This document shows, piece by piece, positions 1 through 7,702 of a stretch of DNA of 29,346 bases; positions within the stretch are counted from its first letter, which is position 1; each line of letters opens with the position of its first letter. Under the pieces are notes generated by a model. The model had not been told where the DNA came from, ran no database searches, and worked only from the letters and a program-made list of their open reading frames with translations. A program made the translations under genes and the position numbers. The stretch spans positions 1 to 29,346 of the forward strand of contig ASPF01000025.1 in assembly GCA_000405685.1 (NCBI GenBank). Reading direction: 5' to 3'. The DNA comes from Candidatus Geocrenenecus sp. JGI 0000106-J15 (GTDB taxonomy: Archaea; Thermoproteota; Nitrososphaeria_A; Caldarchaeales; Wolframiiraptoraceae).

Positions 1-65
1 TTGGTGTTCTGTTTGTGTTTTCCTAGCCTTTAACCTTGATATTTAGGGTTATGTCTTTAGTCCAG

Positions 66-365
66 TTAGCCGTATCTATATTGGACTCCTCTTCCACTTA
101 ATGGGTAATCCCATGTTACTGCTTCATTTGGGCAGACTATTCTACATGTTCCACATTCAACGCATCCTTCATAGCTGAATAGGATTTCTCCTCCTGTTAA
201 TGTATAACATCCAGCTGGGCAGAGGAGGGTGCAGACTCTTTTATCGCATAGTTTTCTACATTTTTCGTAGTCTACGATTATGTGTGGTTTATGGTCTACA
301 TCCCATACGTTTACATTTAATGCTTCATCTATCTTCATCTTCTTAATGATCTTAGCTTCACTCAT
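66..365 (-). CDS. fixX: FixX-like ferredoxin, partner of ETF:quinone oxidoreductase
   Basis: A 99-residue ferredoxin expected to pass electrons between electron-transfer flavoprotein and the FixC flavoprotein on the way to quinone, at the inner face of the membrane. One full 4Fe-4S ligand set is visible, C68-x2-C71-x2-C74-x3-C78, followed by a Pro-Asn. An upstream set C36, C40, C45, C49 and C53 resembles the degenerate N-terminal cluster region of FixX proteins. The C-terminal WDYPLSGRGVQYRYG is a strong FixX signature. Its ATG overlaps the fixC stop by an ATGA arrangement, so the two are translated together. The expected fixA/fixB (ETF) genes are not in the window. The 65 bases downstream to the window edge show no start of another gene. 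Confidence 0.93.
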   Translation of the reverse strand: MSEAKIIKKMKIDEALNVNVWDVDHKPHIIVDYEKCRKLCDKRVCTLLCPAGCYTLTGGEILFSYEGCVECGTCRIVCPNEAVTWDYPLSGRGVQYRYG

Positions 366-1654
366 AGTGCTCTCACCAACTTAAGCATATTCCAGGCAAC
401 CTTTACAAGGGAGGTTCTACCTTTTATTGATTCTTTTAATACTTGCATTAATGTTGGAGAAGAATCTTGTATCTGGAATAGTTTTCCAGCCATGTTTATT
501 AGGATCTCTGGATATTCAGTGAATATCTCACTCGATCTTAAGATCTTTGAGATCCCTTTATGTCTCTTAAGCTCCTTCATTATGAAGCTTTCCTCGAGAA
601 GTTTCTGGTATAGCGAGAGGTTTTCGCTTCTATAGCCTCCATCATTATGTGCCTTTAAGATTGTTTTTGCTGCTAGGTATCCACTATAAGCTGCAAAATC
701 TACTCCTCTAATAGTGTATCCAAGGTTTAGTAGGAGTCCTGCTGCATCGCCTACTATAAGTAATCCATCACTGTATAGTTTAGGTGGACTCATATCTAGT
801 CCAGCTTCTGGTGTTAAATGTGCGCCATACTCAATCAATGCACCATCGCTTATGAGATTCTTGATTGCAGGTGTCTGCTTAAATTCTTCAAGTATATCGA
901 ATACGTGCTTGGAGGTTTTCCTGCATGCTTCTTGGAGGAATACTACAAATCCAATACTGAGGGTGGATGAGTTTGTATAGATGAATGCACCTCCTGGGAG
1001 GAAGCTTGTCGGTTCTCCAACTATTAGCCATGCGAGACCTTCTCCTTGAGATAATCCAAGCCTTGCCTCGATCTTAGCCGGGTCAAGCCTTATAACCTGC
1101 TTTAATCCTAAAGCTATTTGGCCTGTGTCTAGCTTCTTCACTAATCCGAGTCTTTCAAGGATTAGTCTATTTACTCCTTCAGCATCTACTACAACATCAG
1201 TCTTCAGTATATCATCACCAGATACTACGCCTTTAACTACTCCATCTTCAAGATATAGTTGGTCTACACGTACATCTGTAACTATTACTGCTCCAGCTTC
1301 TTCAGCTTTCTGAGCCATCCAGCTTGTAAGCTTAGAGAGGTAGGCCACAAAGCTTGTAGTATCTTGAGAACTATACTCTATCGTGAATAATTCTCCTCTA
1401 GACATTATGCTGAAACGTTCCCTCTTAACCCACCTCTCAATAGGTGCTTCACTTTTAAGATTTCCATAGATTTCTTCTAGAGGCTTAGAGTAGACTCTTC
1501 CACCATATAGATTCTTAGATCCAGGTGTTCTACCTCTCTCTAGGACTACGACTCTTAAACCATTTTTTGCAAGAATGTATGCAGCTGATAAGCCTGCAGG
1601 TCCTGCACCGATAACTGCTACATCGAATCTAGCATTATCTATGTGGGGCAACAC
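362..1654 (-). CDS. fixC: FixC-like ETF:quinone oxidoreductase (FAD flavoprotein)
   Basis: A 430-residue FAD-dependent oxidoreductase of the FixC / geranylgeranyl-reductase-like superfamily. The N-terminal dinucleotide fold is clear: VAVIGAGPAGLSAAY with GAGPAG at residues 16-21 and the acidic end LERG of the second strand near residue 40. A second FAD-contact motif, GLLIVGDAAG, lies near residue 300. The length matches FixC, which lacks the fused iron-sulfur domain of mitochondrial ETF-QO; that domain is supplied by the overlapping fixX. The start is GTG at 1654; the nearby upstream ATG is out of frame. A TATA-like A/T stretch at 1680-1689 lies about 30 bases before the start. Geranylgeranyl reductase is the main alternative, but the overlapping fixX makes FixC much more likely. 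Confidence 0.92.
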   Translation of the reverse strand: MLPHIDNARFDVAVIGAGPAGLSAAYILAKNGLRVVVLERGRTPGSKNLYGGRVYSKPLEEIYGNLKSEAPIERWVKRERFSIMSRGELFTIEYSSQDTTSFVAYLSKLTSWMAQKAEEAGAVIVTDVRVDQLYLEDGVVKGVVSGDDILKTDVVVDAEGVNRLILERLGLVKKLDTGQIALGLKQVIRLDPAKIEARLGLSQGEGLAWLIVGEPTSFLPGGAFIYTNSSTLSIGFVVFLQEACRKTSKHVFDILEEFKQTPAIKNLISDGALIEYGAHLTPEAGLDMSPPKLYSDGLLIVGDAAGLLLNLGYTIRGVDFAAYSGYLAAKTILKAHNDGGYRSENLSLYQKLLEESFIMKELKRHKGISKILRSSEIFTEYPEILINMAGKLFQIQDSSPTLMQVLKESIKGRTSLVKVAWNMLKLVRAL

Positions 1655-1679
1655 TCATACACCTTAGACAACCATTGAT

Positions 1680-1689
1680 CATATTTAAT
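1680..1689 (-). promoter_or_regulatory. TATA-like promoter of fixCX
   Basis: Reads AATTAAATAT on the minus strand, centred about 30 bases upstream of the fixC GTG, consistent with a short-leader or leaderless archaeal promoter. The rest of 1655-1944 (about 290 bases between fixC and the SDR stop) shows no coding signal that I can support. Confidence 0.4.
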
Positions 1690-1944
1690 TGCCTACATAT
1701 ATACTATGAAGTGATACGCTTACAACACTTGAACAATGTACTTGTTCTATATACATATTCTAGTCTACCGCCTAGGACTGTTATGTACTCTTGGATCTAG
1801 AGGAGCTATAAAAATATAAGCCTACAACTATCTTAGATGATTTTCTATTTCTTCTCTAGTTTCTAGATAGTTTATGGCATTACTTCACAGCTTTCCAGAG
1901 TAGTTTATTAATAAAAATAGTAGGATATATTTCGACCTACATTT

Positions 1945-2712
1945 TTATGGAAGAGTGTATCCCCCATCACAAACTATGCATTGACCAGTTATGAAGCTAG
2001 AATCATCTGAAGCTAAAAAGACCACTAATTTCGCTACGTCTTCTGGTTTTCCAATTCTACCTAGAGGGATCGCTCTTACAATTTGTTCAAGTGTTTCCTT
2101 TTCCATAGATTTAGTTCCAGGTGTTTCAATAGGTCCTGGAGCGATTGCATTAACATTTATTCCATAAGGTGCTAATTCTAGAGCTAGTGAACGAGTGAAA
2201 CCGACTATTCCAGCTTTACTAGCACTATAGTGTACTAGTTGAGGAAAAGCTACAACTGAGCCTGCAATAGAAGAGATGTTTATTATTTTACCATATTTTT
2301 GCTCAATCATTCTTGGAACTACTGCTTTAGTACAATTGAACATCCCCTTTAGGTTTACATTCATAACTTTGTCCCAATCTTGTTCTGTCATCTCGGTAAA
2401 AGGCTTAAAAGGATAGATACCTGCGTTATTCACTAATATGTCTATCCTATTAAATTTTTCTATTGTTGCCTTAACCATTTTTCCTACATCATCTGGATTA
2501 GTAACATCACATTTAATTGCTAATGCTTCTGAGCCTAGAGCTTCAACTTCTTTTGCAACTTCATAGACATCATCTATTATATCTGATAATACTACTTTAG
2601 CCTCTTCTCTTGCTAACGTTAATGCGATCGCTCTTCCTATACCACGGCCTGAGCCAGTAACCACTGCAACCTTACCCTGGAGCTTCCCATCTTCCCCACT
2701 TTTCTGTCTCAT
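1945..2712 (-). CDS. SDR-family oxidoreductase (FabG-like)
   Basis: A 255-residue classical short-chain dehydrogenase/reductase. Visible motifs are the cofactor loop TGSGRGIG (residues 19-26), an Asp at residue 44 at the end of the second strand (favours NAD(H) over NADP(H)), NNAG (95-98), the structural Asn in NVNLKG (118-123), catalytic Ser in ISS (around 148) and YSASK (162-166, Tyr162 and Lys166). The Pro-Gly motif after strand 6 (APGPIETPG) and the C-terminal GQ-x3-DGG are typical of FabG-like members. The substrate cannot be read from sequence; 3-oxoacyl thioesters, sugars or alcohols are all possible. A TATA box sits 25 bases before the ATG, so the transcript is probably leaderless and the gene has its own promoter. 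Confidence 0.9.
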   Translation of the reverse strand: MRQKSGEDGKLQGKVAVVTGSGRGIGRAIALTLAREEAKVVLSDIIDDVYEVAKEVEALGSEALAIKCDVTNPDDVGKMVKATIEKFNRIDILVNNAGIYPFKPFTEMTEQDWDKVMNVNLKGMFNCTKAVVPRMIEQKYGKIINISSIAGSVVAFPQLVHYSASKAGIVGFTRSLALELAPYGINVNAIAPGPIETPGTKSMEKETLEQIVRAIPLGRIGKPEDVAKLVVFLASDDSSFITGQCIVCDGGYTLP

Positions 2713-2731
2713 GATATATATTCAGTAGCTT

Positions 2732-2743
2732 CTAAATATAAAG
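2732..2743 (-). promoter_or_regulatory. TATA-box promoter of the SDR gene
   Basis: CTTTATATTTAG on the minus strand, centred about 25 bases upstream of the ATG at 2712. The position predicts transcription starting at or next to the start codon. Confidence 0.5.
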
Positions 2744-2894
2744 ATTGTATATACTACGACAATCATAAAATGAATAGAGAATTCAATCTCAGTCAAATTT
2801 ATGAAGACTGTCAGCTTTACAGTTTATCTTAATGAAGATGCTAAAATAAGGTCTAGCATGAAAAGGTATTGACTCGATTTTTAGATCATAGTAC

Positions 2895-3884
2895 TCATTT
2901 AACGATGTGGGTAGCAAGCTCCTTTATTATTCTCTTTGTTTCTCTGAGTGTTTGTAGAATTCTTGGACCTATAGGAGCTCCTAGAACAATCTGGCTATAT
3001 CCTATATCTATTATTTCTCTTAATTCTTCTTCTAGTATTCTTGGCTGTCCAACAATCACTAGTTTTTTAACGATGTCTATATCCATTATATCGTATAGTT
3101 TTAGCCAATCAGCTTTTTGAACTGCTTCTTTTACTTTAATTAAACGCTCATCTTTTACATCCATTCTCTCCATGGTCTTCTCTGGAAGCCCACAGAGTAT
3201 GTAAGCAGCATACGGTATAGCGGTTTTAACAGCTTTCTCAGAGTCTGTGTCAAGAGATATCGTTAGATATGCTGCTATATCGATACTCTCTATTCTCTTA
3301 CCTGCTTTCTCTATACCTTTCCTTACTTCATTGTATGCCCACTCTAGGTCTTCAGGGTTAGAGTAGTTTACGAGTACTCCCTCTCCTATCTCTCCGCCTA
3401 GCTGAAGCATCTTCGGGCCTTGAGCACCAATATATATTGGGGCGTGGCTCCTAGGATTAAAGTCTAATCTACCATGTATTCTATCTATTGTTATCTTCTT
3501 CTTTGTTAGGAGTAGGCGTATTATTGTTACAGCTTCTCTAATCTTCTCTAACGGCTTAACTCTCTCTACGCCTATGCTTTCAAGAGTTGTTTTATCTCCT
3601 GCTCCTACGGCTATCTTTATTCTATTTGGAGCTATCTCTGTAAGTGATGCTGTAAGCTGAGCTATTACGAAGGGGTTTATAGTGTATGGGTTAATTACTC
3701 CTAGGCCTGTCCAGATTCTACTAGTCTTCTTTAATAAATGTGAAGCTGTGATAAAGCTACTTCTATTATGTGGATGTTCGCTTATCCATACACCCGAGAA
3801 CCCAAGTTCCTCGATAATATATGTTAATAGATCTATCTTCCATAGAGGGTCTTTTGGAACGACCTCTACTGAGAAGATAGTCAT
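2895..3884 (-). CDS. mer: F420-dependent methylenetetrahydromethanopterin reductase-like (Mer / LLM family)
   Basis: A 329-residue luciferase-like TIM-barrel protein. It tracks Mer closely from end to end: EVVPKDP at the start, WISEHPHNR, GVINPYTINPF, IAVGAGDKTTLESIGVERVKPL, then GAQGPKMLQLGGEIGEGVLVNYSNPEDLEWA and a C-terminal VLGAPIGP. Mer reduces methylene-H4MPT to methyl-H4MPT with coenzyme F420 in the cytosol. Outside methanogens it serves C1 assimilation or methyl-group supply. No other C1 genes are visible here, so a related F420-dependent reductase with another substrate remains possible, although the motif match is better than for generic LLM proteins. Its start overlaps the end of the upstream 89-residue gene by 4 bases, so the two are co-translated. 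Confidence 0.85.
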   Translation of the reverse strand: MTIFSVEVVPKDPLWKIDLLTYIIEELGFSGVWISEHPHNRSSFITASHLLKKTSRIWTGLGVINPYTINPFVIAQLTASLTEIAPNRIKIAVGAGDKTTLESIGVERVKPLEKIREAVTIIRLLLTKKKITIDRIHGRLDFNPRSHAPIYIGAQGPKMLQLGGEIGEGVLVNYSNPEDLEWAYNEVRKGIEKAGKRIESIDIAAYLTISLDTDSEKAVKTAIPYAAYILCGLPEKTMERMDVKDERLIKVKEAVQKADWLKLYDIMDIDIVKKLVIVGQPRILEEELREIIDIGYSQIVLGAPIGPRILQTLRETKRIIKELATHIVK

Positions 3885-4150
3885 CCTAATCTCTCCACCT
3901 CCAGCTTCTCTATTATCCTTCTAAACTTAGTTGGCTCAGCTATAGATACAGCATGAGCAAGCATTTCAAGAAACTCATCTTCGACCAGCTTACCATCTCT
4001 ATAAGCTTGATTTATCCTCCATCCTATATAGTCTGGAACCATCTCTAAATTAACAGATGATAAAAGTATATCAAGCAATTCTTCCATTAAACTATGCTTC
4101 TCTTCGATTGCTAATTCTTTAACTGCCTCCATGAATCTAGGTACATCCAT
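3881..4150 (-). CDS. Hypothetical protein (89 aa) co-transcribed with mer-like gene
   Basis: I do not recognise this 89-residue protein. It is acidic and appears mostly helical, with no Cys cluster, signal peptide or membrane segment. It begins MDVPRFMEAVKELAIEEKH and contains the stretch PDYIGWRINQAYRDGKL near its middle. The TGA stop overlaps the ATG of the mer-like gene by 4 bases, which supports it as a real gene in a two-gene operon. A role tied to the reductase is only inferred from this coupling. Confidence 0.65.
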   Translation of the reverse strand: MDVPRFMEAVKELAIEEKHSLMEELLDILLSSVNLEMVPDYIGWRINQAYRDGKLVEDEFLEMLAHAVSIAEPTKFRRIIEKLEVERLG

Positions 4151-4297
4151 GAATCTTCTATTAGCTTAAGATACTGTATGGATTTAAATTTTGAAGAAGT
4201 TTAAACATTGACGGGAGGATAGTAGAGGGCCTAAACAATACAATATAAGCATACATGAGATGGGGCTCGATCCTTTCAACTTTTACTTAGGTTTTTT

Positions 4298-4915
4298 ATG
4301 TCTATGACCTGGTTTCTGTTCTGTTTTGTTACGCATGTGTTTGAGTATAGCTTTGATAGGTTGTCTAGGCTTTTTAGGTTTAACAACTACCCATTAGATG
4401 AGAAGGCTTACTCTGTTATGCTTCATGCTGCTGGTTTAAGCCTTAGAGACTTCTCCGAGAGATACTGTATAAATATAGCTTCTGGAGAGAGTGTTAGAAA
4501 AGGATTCCACAGGTTCTCAGAGCTATTCTCTATAGAGAAGAAGCTTAGGAGGGCTGTAGCATTAGATGAGGCTGTGGTAAAGCTTCATGGATTTATAACA
4601 TATGTATGGTCTGCTTAGGAGTATGATTATTGCTTTGAAGTTTATTAGGATTGTCTTGGATAGATGCTTTAACAAGCCATTAATAATTGTTGAGAGAGGC
4701 CCATAGTATAGATGGAGCTCTAGAAAGACTTGACCTAAAATATCGATATCAAAGATTCGGTTTAAGAAATACTGTCGAAGGCTCTCCTGATACCTAAAAC
4801 AGAGGACTAGGAGATTCTACAACAACATAAACGCATGGAAGATCGGGTCAATGGAAGACTGCGCATCAACAATCGCAACAATAAGAAAACTGAAAACCAC
4901 TCAGAGTAATAAAAA
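4298..4915 (+). pseudogene. Decayed DDE transposase (IS relic, IS6/IS240-like)
   Basis: A broken transposase gene. The first 106 codons are open (4298-4618) and hold the region leading to the first catalytic Asp, AVALDEAVVKLHG, then stop just after YVWSA. Downstream, transposase sequence continues in other frames: ALKFIRIVLDRCFNKPLIIV (from about 4632), YRW then ALERLDLKYRYQRFGLRNTVE (about 4705-4780) and RRFYNNINAWKIGSMED followed by IATIRKLKT (about 4808-4905). These are the conserved middle and C-terminal parts of a DDE transposase. At least two in-frame stops and two frameshifts separate the pieces, and the linker with the second Asp is missing. I could not find convincing terminal inverted repeats. 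The family name is approximate. Confidence 0.8.
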
Positions 4916-4971
4916 CTCAGAGAGGGGTATTACCTGGCCGACAGGATCTTTAATAAAGAGCAAGCGAAGAG

Positions 4972-5024
4972 AATATATAAACAACATCCTCCTAAAGAAG
5001 CTTACAAGAAAATTTTTCAGAGGT
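4972..5024 (+). promoter_or_regulatory. Promoter and ribosome-binding site of the ACR3 gene
   Basis: A TATA-like AATATATAA at 4972-4980 is followed by a short leader and a Shine-Dalgarno-like CAGAGGT at 5018-5024, seven bases before the ATG at 5032. The leadered organisation differs from the leaderless look of many neighbouring genes. Confidence 0.45.
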
Positions 5025-5031
5025 AATTAAG

Positions 5032-6084
5032 ATGGAGAGAAAGAAGCTGGGTTTGATAGAAAAGTATTTGACTCTCTGGATCTTCCTTGCGATAATCTTT
5101 GGGGTGGCTTTGGGCTACGTTTATCCTGAGATATCAGGCATTTTAGCTATGATGAGTATTGACACTACTTCGATTCCAATAGCGATAGGTTTAATTCTGA
5201 TGATGTATCCTCCACTTGCAAAGGTTAAATACGAGGAAATGGGGAAGGTATTTCGCAATCTAAAGCTTCTAGGCTTTTCGCTGATGCAAAACTGGATCGT
5301 TGGGCCAATAGTGATGTTCCTTCTCGCCATATTTCTGCTCAGAGACATGCCGACAGGTTTCATGATGGGTGTAATCCTCGTCGGCTTGGCGAGATGCATC
5401 GCAATGGTCATTGTATGGAACGAACTTGCAGAGGGTGACAGAGAGCTCGCTGTCGGGCTCGTAGCCTTCAACGCCATCTTCCAGATCCTCTTCTACGCAG
5501 TATACATCTATATCTTCATAACGTTGGCCCTAACTAATCTTGGTTTGGCTGAAATTGTAAAAGCTGAAGTTAGCATCGTTGATGCTGCAAAGACAGTCTT
5601 CATATACTTGGGCATTCCGTTTATCGGCGGTGTTTTAACGAGATATGGAAGCTTCAAGCTCAAGGGTAAGGAGTGGTTCGAGAATGTTTTGGAGCCTAAG
5701 ATAAGCCCGATAACTCCGATCGCATTGCTTTTCACAATTATCGTAATGTTCTCGCTGAAAGGAGAATACATAGTCGAGCTCCCATACAATGTTTTCCGAG
5801 TTGCGATTCCGCTCGCCTTCTACTTCCTCATCATGTGGTTCGTTACGTTCTTCATAGCCTACAGACTAGGTGTAGATTATCCTAAGACTACGGCAGTCTC
5901 CTTTACAGCTGCGAGCAACGACTTCGAGCTGGCAATAGCTGTTGCAATAGCGATCTGGGGAATTCAGAGCGAACAGGCTTTTGCCACGGTCATTGGTCCG
6001 CTCATTGAAGTTCCTGTGCTCATAAGCCTTGTAAACGTCGCTTTGAAGTTGAGAAAGAAGATTTATGGGATAAATTTAGAGTGA
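5032..6084 (+). CDS. ACR3-family arsenite efflux permease
   Basis: A 350-residue membrane protein with about ten hydrophobic segments, matching the usual ACR3 length. Diagnostic features are GLARCIAMVIVWN with the conserved Cys122 and GPLIEVPVL with Glu326 near the last helix; ACR3 proteins use a Cys and a Glu of this kind in arsenite translocation. TAASNDFELAIAVAI near residue 290 is another ACR3 signature. It exports As(OH)3/arsenite across the cytoplasmic membrane. The gene is visibly richer in GC and uses more C/G-ending codons than its neighbours, and it lies between a transposase relic and a pseudogene, so horizontal acquisition is likely. No arsR regulator or arsC reductase is in the window. 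Confidence 0.93.
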   Translation: MERKKLGLIEKYLTLWIFLAIIFGVALGYVYPEISGILAMMSIDTTSIPIAIGLILMMYPPLAKVKYEEMGKVFRNLKLLGFSLMQNWIVGPIVMFLLAIFLLRDMPTGFMMGVILVGLARCIAMVIVWNELAEGDRELAVGLVAFNAIFQILFYAVYIYIFITLALTNLGLAEIVKAEVSIVDAAKTVFIYLGIPFIGGVLTRYGSFKLKGKEWFENVLEPKISPITPIALLFTIIVMFSLKGEYIVELPYNVFRVAIPLAFYFLIMWFVTFFIAYRLGVDYPKTTAVSFTAASNDFELAIAVAIAIWGIQSEQAFATVIGPLIEVPVLISLVNVALKLRKKIYGINLE

Positions 6085-6088
6085 AAAC

Positions 6089-6541
6089 GTGGAAATAAGG
6101 GGTCTTCTGCCCTGCATTACGGAGCCGAGCAAGTACAGAGTGATCAGCAGAATAGATGTGGAGAGTCTTAAAGAAGTTCTCCCATACCTTGCTAGAATTT
6201 TGCCGAATGTAAGCTAAACGCAAAGGATGAATGGATCAGCCTCAAGAAGGGGTAGATGATTAGCGCCATCTACAGCGACCGTCTACAGCGACCGCTTCGT
6301 AACGATGACAATGGTCAATAACAAGGAGGAAGCATTGGAACCTCTGAAGGAGATAGAGAACAAAGCTAAAATTGTATGGGAAAAGAAAAACGAGATAGAC
6401 ATAAGTAAAACGTTACAGAAGAGATTTGTAAGCGTAATGGATGTCTATAATTATCTTCCAAAGACAAACGAAAAAGTGTGCGGAGAGCAAACTTGCATGG
6501 TATTTGCCTTGAAGCTTAGCGCTTCATACTTCTCATTTTAA
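6089..6541 (+). pseudogene. Decayed iron-sulfur cluster domain protein, formerly partner of ACR3
   Basis: Four bases after the ACR3 stop a GTG opens a frame reading EIRGLLPCITEPSKYRVISR and on to LARILPNVS, then a TAA. The original protein continues in another frame (NAKDEWISLKKG, then a TAG, then MISAIYSDR), and after a 13-base tandem duplication (6269-6281 and 6282-6294) returns to the first frame as FVTMTMVNNKEEALEPL and ends with MDVYNYLPKTNEKVCGEQTCMVFALKL. That ending resembles the 4Fe-4S domain found at the start of the CODH/ACS corrinoid subunit (pattern YLPKTNC-x2-CGE-x2-CMAFA), but the first Cys of the motif is Glu here. A lost base near 6211, a nonsense codon and the duplication together show loss of function. 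It seems to have arrived with the ACR3 gene. Confidence 0.75.
6269..6294 (+). repeat. 13-bp tandem duplication inside the Fe-S pseudogene
   Basis: Two perfect adjacent copies of TCTACAGCGACCG. The second copy shifts the reading frame by one base and so restores the original frame lost upstream. This looks like a recent slippage-type mutation. Confidence 0.9.
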
Positions 6542-6554
6542 AAACTTAAATTTA

Positions 6555-6564
6555 CTTTATTTAA
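6555..6564 (+). promoter_or_regulatory. TATA-box promoter of the LarA-like gene
   Basis: CTTTATTTAA centred about 24 bases before the TTG start at 6583, the spacing expected for a leaderless transcript. It supports TTG 6583 as the start, although TTG 6589 is also possible. Confidence 0.45.
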
Positions 6565-6582
6565 TTCCTATGTTATATCTGG

Positions 6583-7665
6583 TTGAGGTTGACGGAGTAT
6601 TGGTTTAGGTATGGTGTTACAGAGGTTTTCGTAGATATAAGTGATGAAGTTAGAGTGGAAAAGCTATCGACAGCATATTCAAATGTAAGATATGATTATA
6701 GCGTTATCTCAAAGATATTCGATGAAGTTGCTGAAGAGAAGAATATAGCTATAATCTTTGATTATGCTTCTAATAGAGAGGTCGACCTACTGAAGTCTCT
6801 GATCGCCGAGTTTGAGGCTAGAGGTGTAAAAAAGGATAAGCTTAAACTACTTGCTTCTTCTTGGAGGATTAATTCAAAAATTCTAGAGAAAGAGTTAGGA
6901 GAAGTCTTGAAACCTTATAGAGATTGCATAGTTTATCCTTGGAGTGAAGATAAAATTGAGTATAGTGGAGTAATGGTCTCTAGAAGCATCATAGATTCAG
7001 AGATTAGAATCTATGTATCCTCTATTCTTCCTCATGGCATATTAGGGTACCTATCTATAGGGGATTCTCTCAGACTATCGGGATGGCTTGGTAATGATCT
7101 AGTAAAGAATTCTGACTACTGGTTTAAGCTGAGAGATGAATTAAGCCTCATAGGAGTATGTATTGTGGGTGATAGCATTTATCATGGATACTTGTATGAA
7201 GTTGAAGATAAATGTCTCAAGGATGCTGAGAGAAAGCATACTCTAAAGATCGAAGATGAAGCAGAGATACTTCTCGTAGATGGAGGAGGGTGGCCATGGG
7301 ATTCAACTCTTGAGAGCAGCCTCCACATAGTTAACCTAGTATCTAGCGGGGTTAAAGATGGTGGATTGATCGGTTTAATATCTGAATGCAGGGAGGGGCT
7401 GGGAAGCAATGTCTTCATAAAATCATTATTTTCGCATAGTTTCGAAGAAGATAGTTTAGGTGTGAAGGCTTTTAGAAAGGTTGTAGACCTATTAAGTAGG
7501 AAGAAGCTTGCTTTTGTAACGACTATTCCGAGAAGCGTCTTGGAGAAGGCATTTTATTCAAGAGGTTTCGATACAGTTCAAGACTTGTTAACTTATGGCT
7601 TTAGAATGTATAGTAAGCAAGCTTTTGTCAGGATAGTTGATGGATTTACATGGTTGATCAAGTAA
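6583..7665 (+). CDS. Divergent LarA-like (DUF2088 / lactate racemase fold) protein
   Basis: A 360-residue cytosolic protein that follows the LarA layout. Near the N terminus is YGVTEVFVDISDE; IAIIFDYASNRE (55-66) stands where LarA has its D-x-TRP segment; ILPHGILGY (148-156) matches the PH-x2-AGY region; and LLVDGGGWPWD (230-240) with ISECREGLG (266-274) is the C-terminal LarA signature (GGWP-x-D ... ECxEGLG). LarA enzymes use a nickel-pincer nucleotide held by Lys and His, with two catalytic His. Here only His151 is plausible: the segment ASSWRINSK (91-99) lacks the usual His, and GYLSIGDSLRLSG lacks the pincer-binding Lys. It may act on another 2-hydroxyacid by different chemistry, or not be an enzyme. 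Start is TTG. Confidence 0.75.
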   Translation: MRLTEYWFRYGVTEVFVDISDEVRVEKLSTAYSNVRYDYSVISKIFDEVAEEKNIAIIFDYASNREVDLLKSLIAEFEARGVKKDKLKLLASSWRINSKILEKELGEVLKPYRDCIVYPWSEDKIEYSGVMVSRSIIDSEIRIYVSSILPHGILGYLSIGDSLRLSGWLGNDLVKNSDYWFKLRDELSLIGVCIVGDSIYHGYLYEVEDKCLKDAERKHTLKIEDEAEILLVDGGGWPWDSTLESSLHIVNLVSSGVKDGGLIGLISECREGLGSNVFIKSLFSHSFEEDSLGVKAFRKVVDLLSRKKLAFVTTIPRSVLEKAFYSRGFDTVQDLLTYGFRMYSKQAFVRIVDGFTWLIK

Positions 7666-7702
7666 GTAAGAGCATGTTTCAGAATAATTCTTCTATATTT
7701 TA

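Noticed and set aside
6305..6541. A stand-alone 78-residue gene
   Set aside because: It is the tail of the frameshifted Fe-S pseudogene starting at 6089, in the same original frame.
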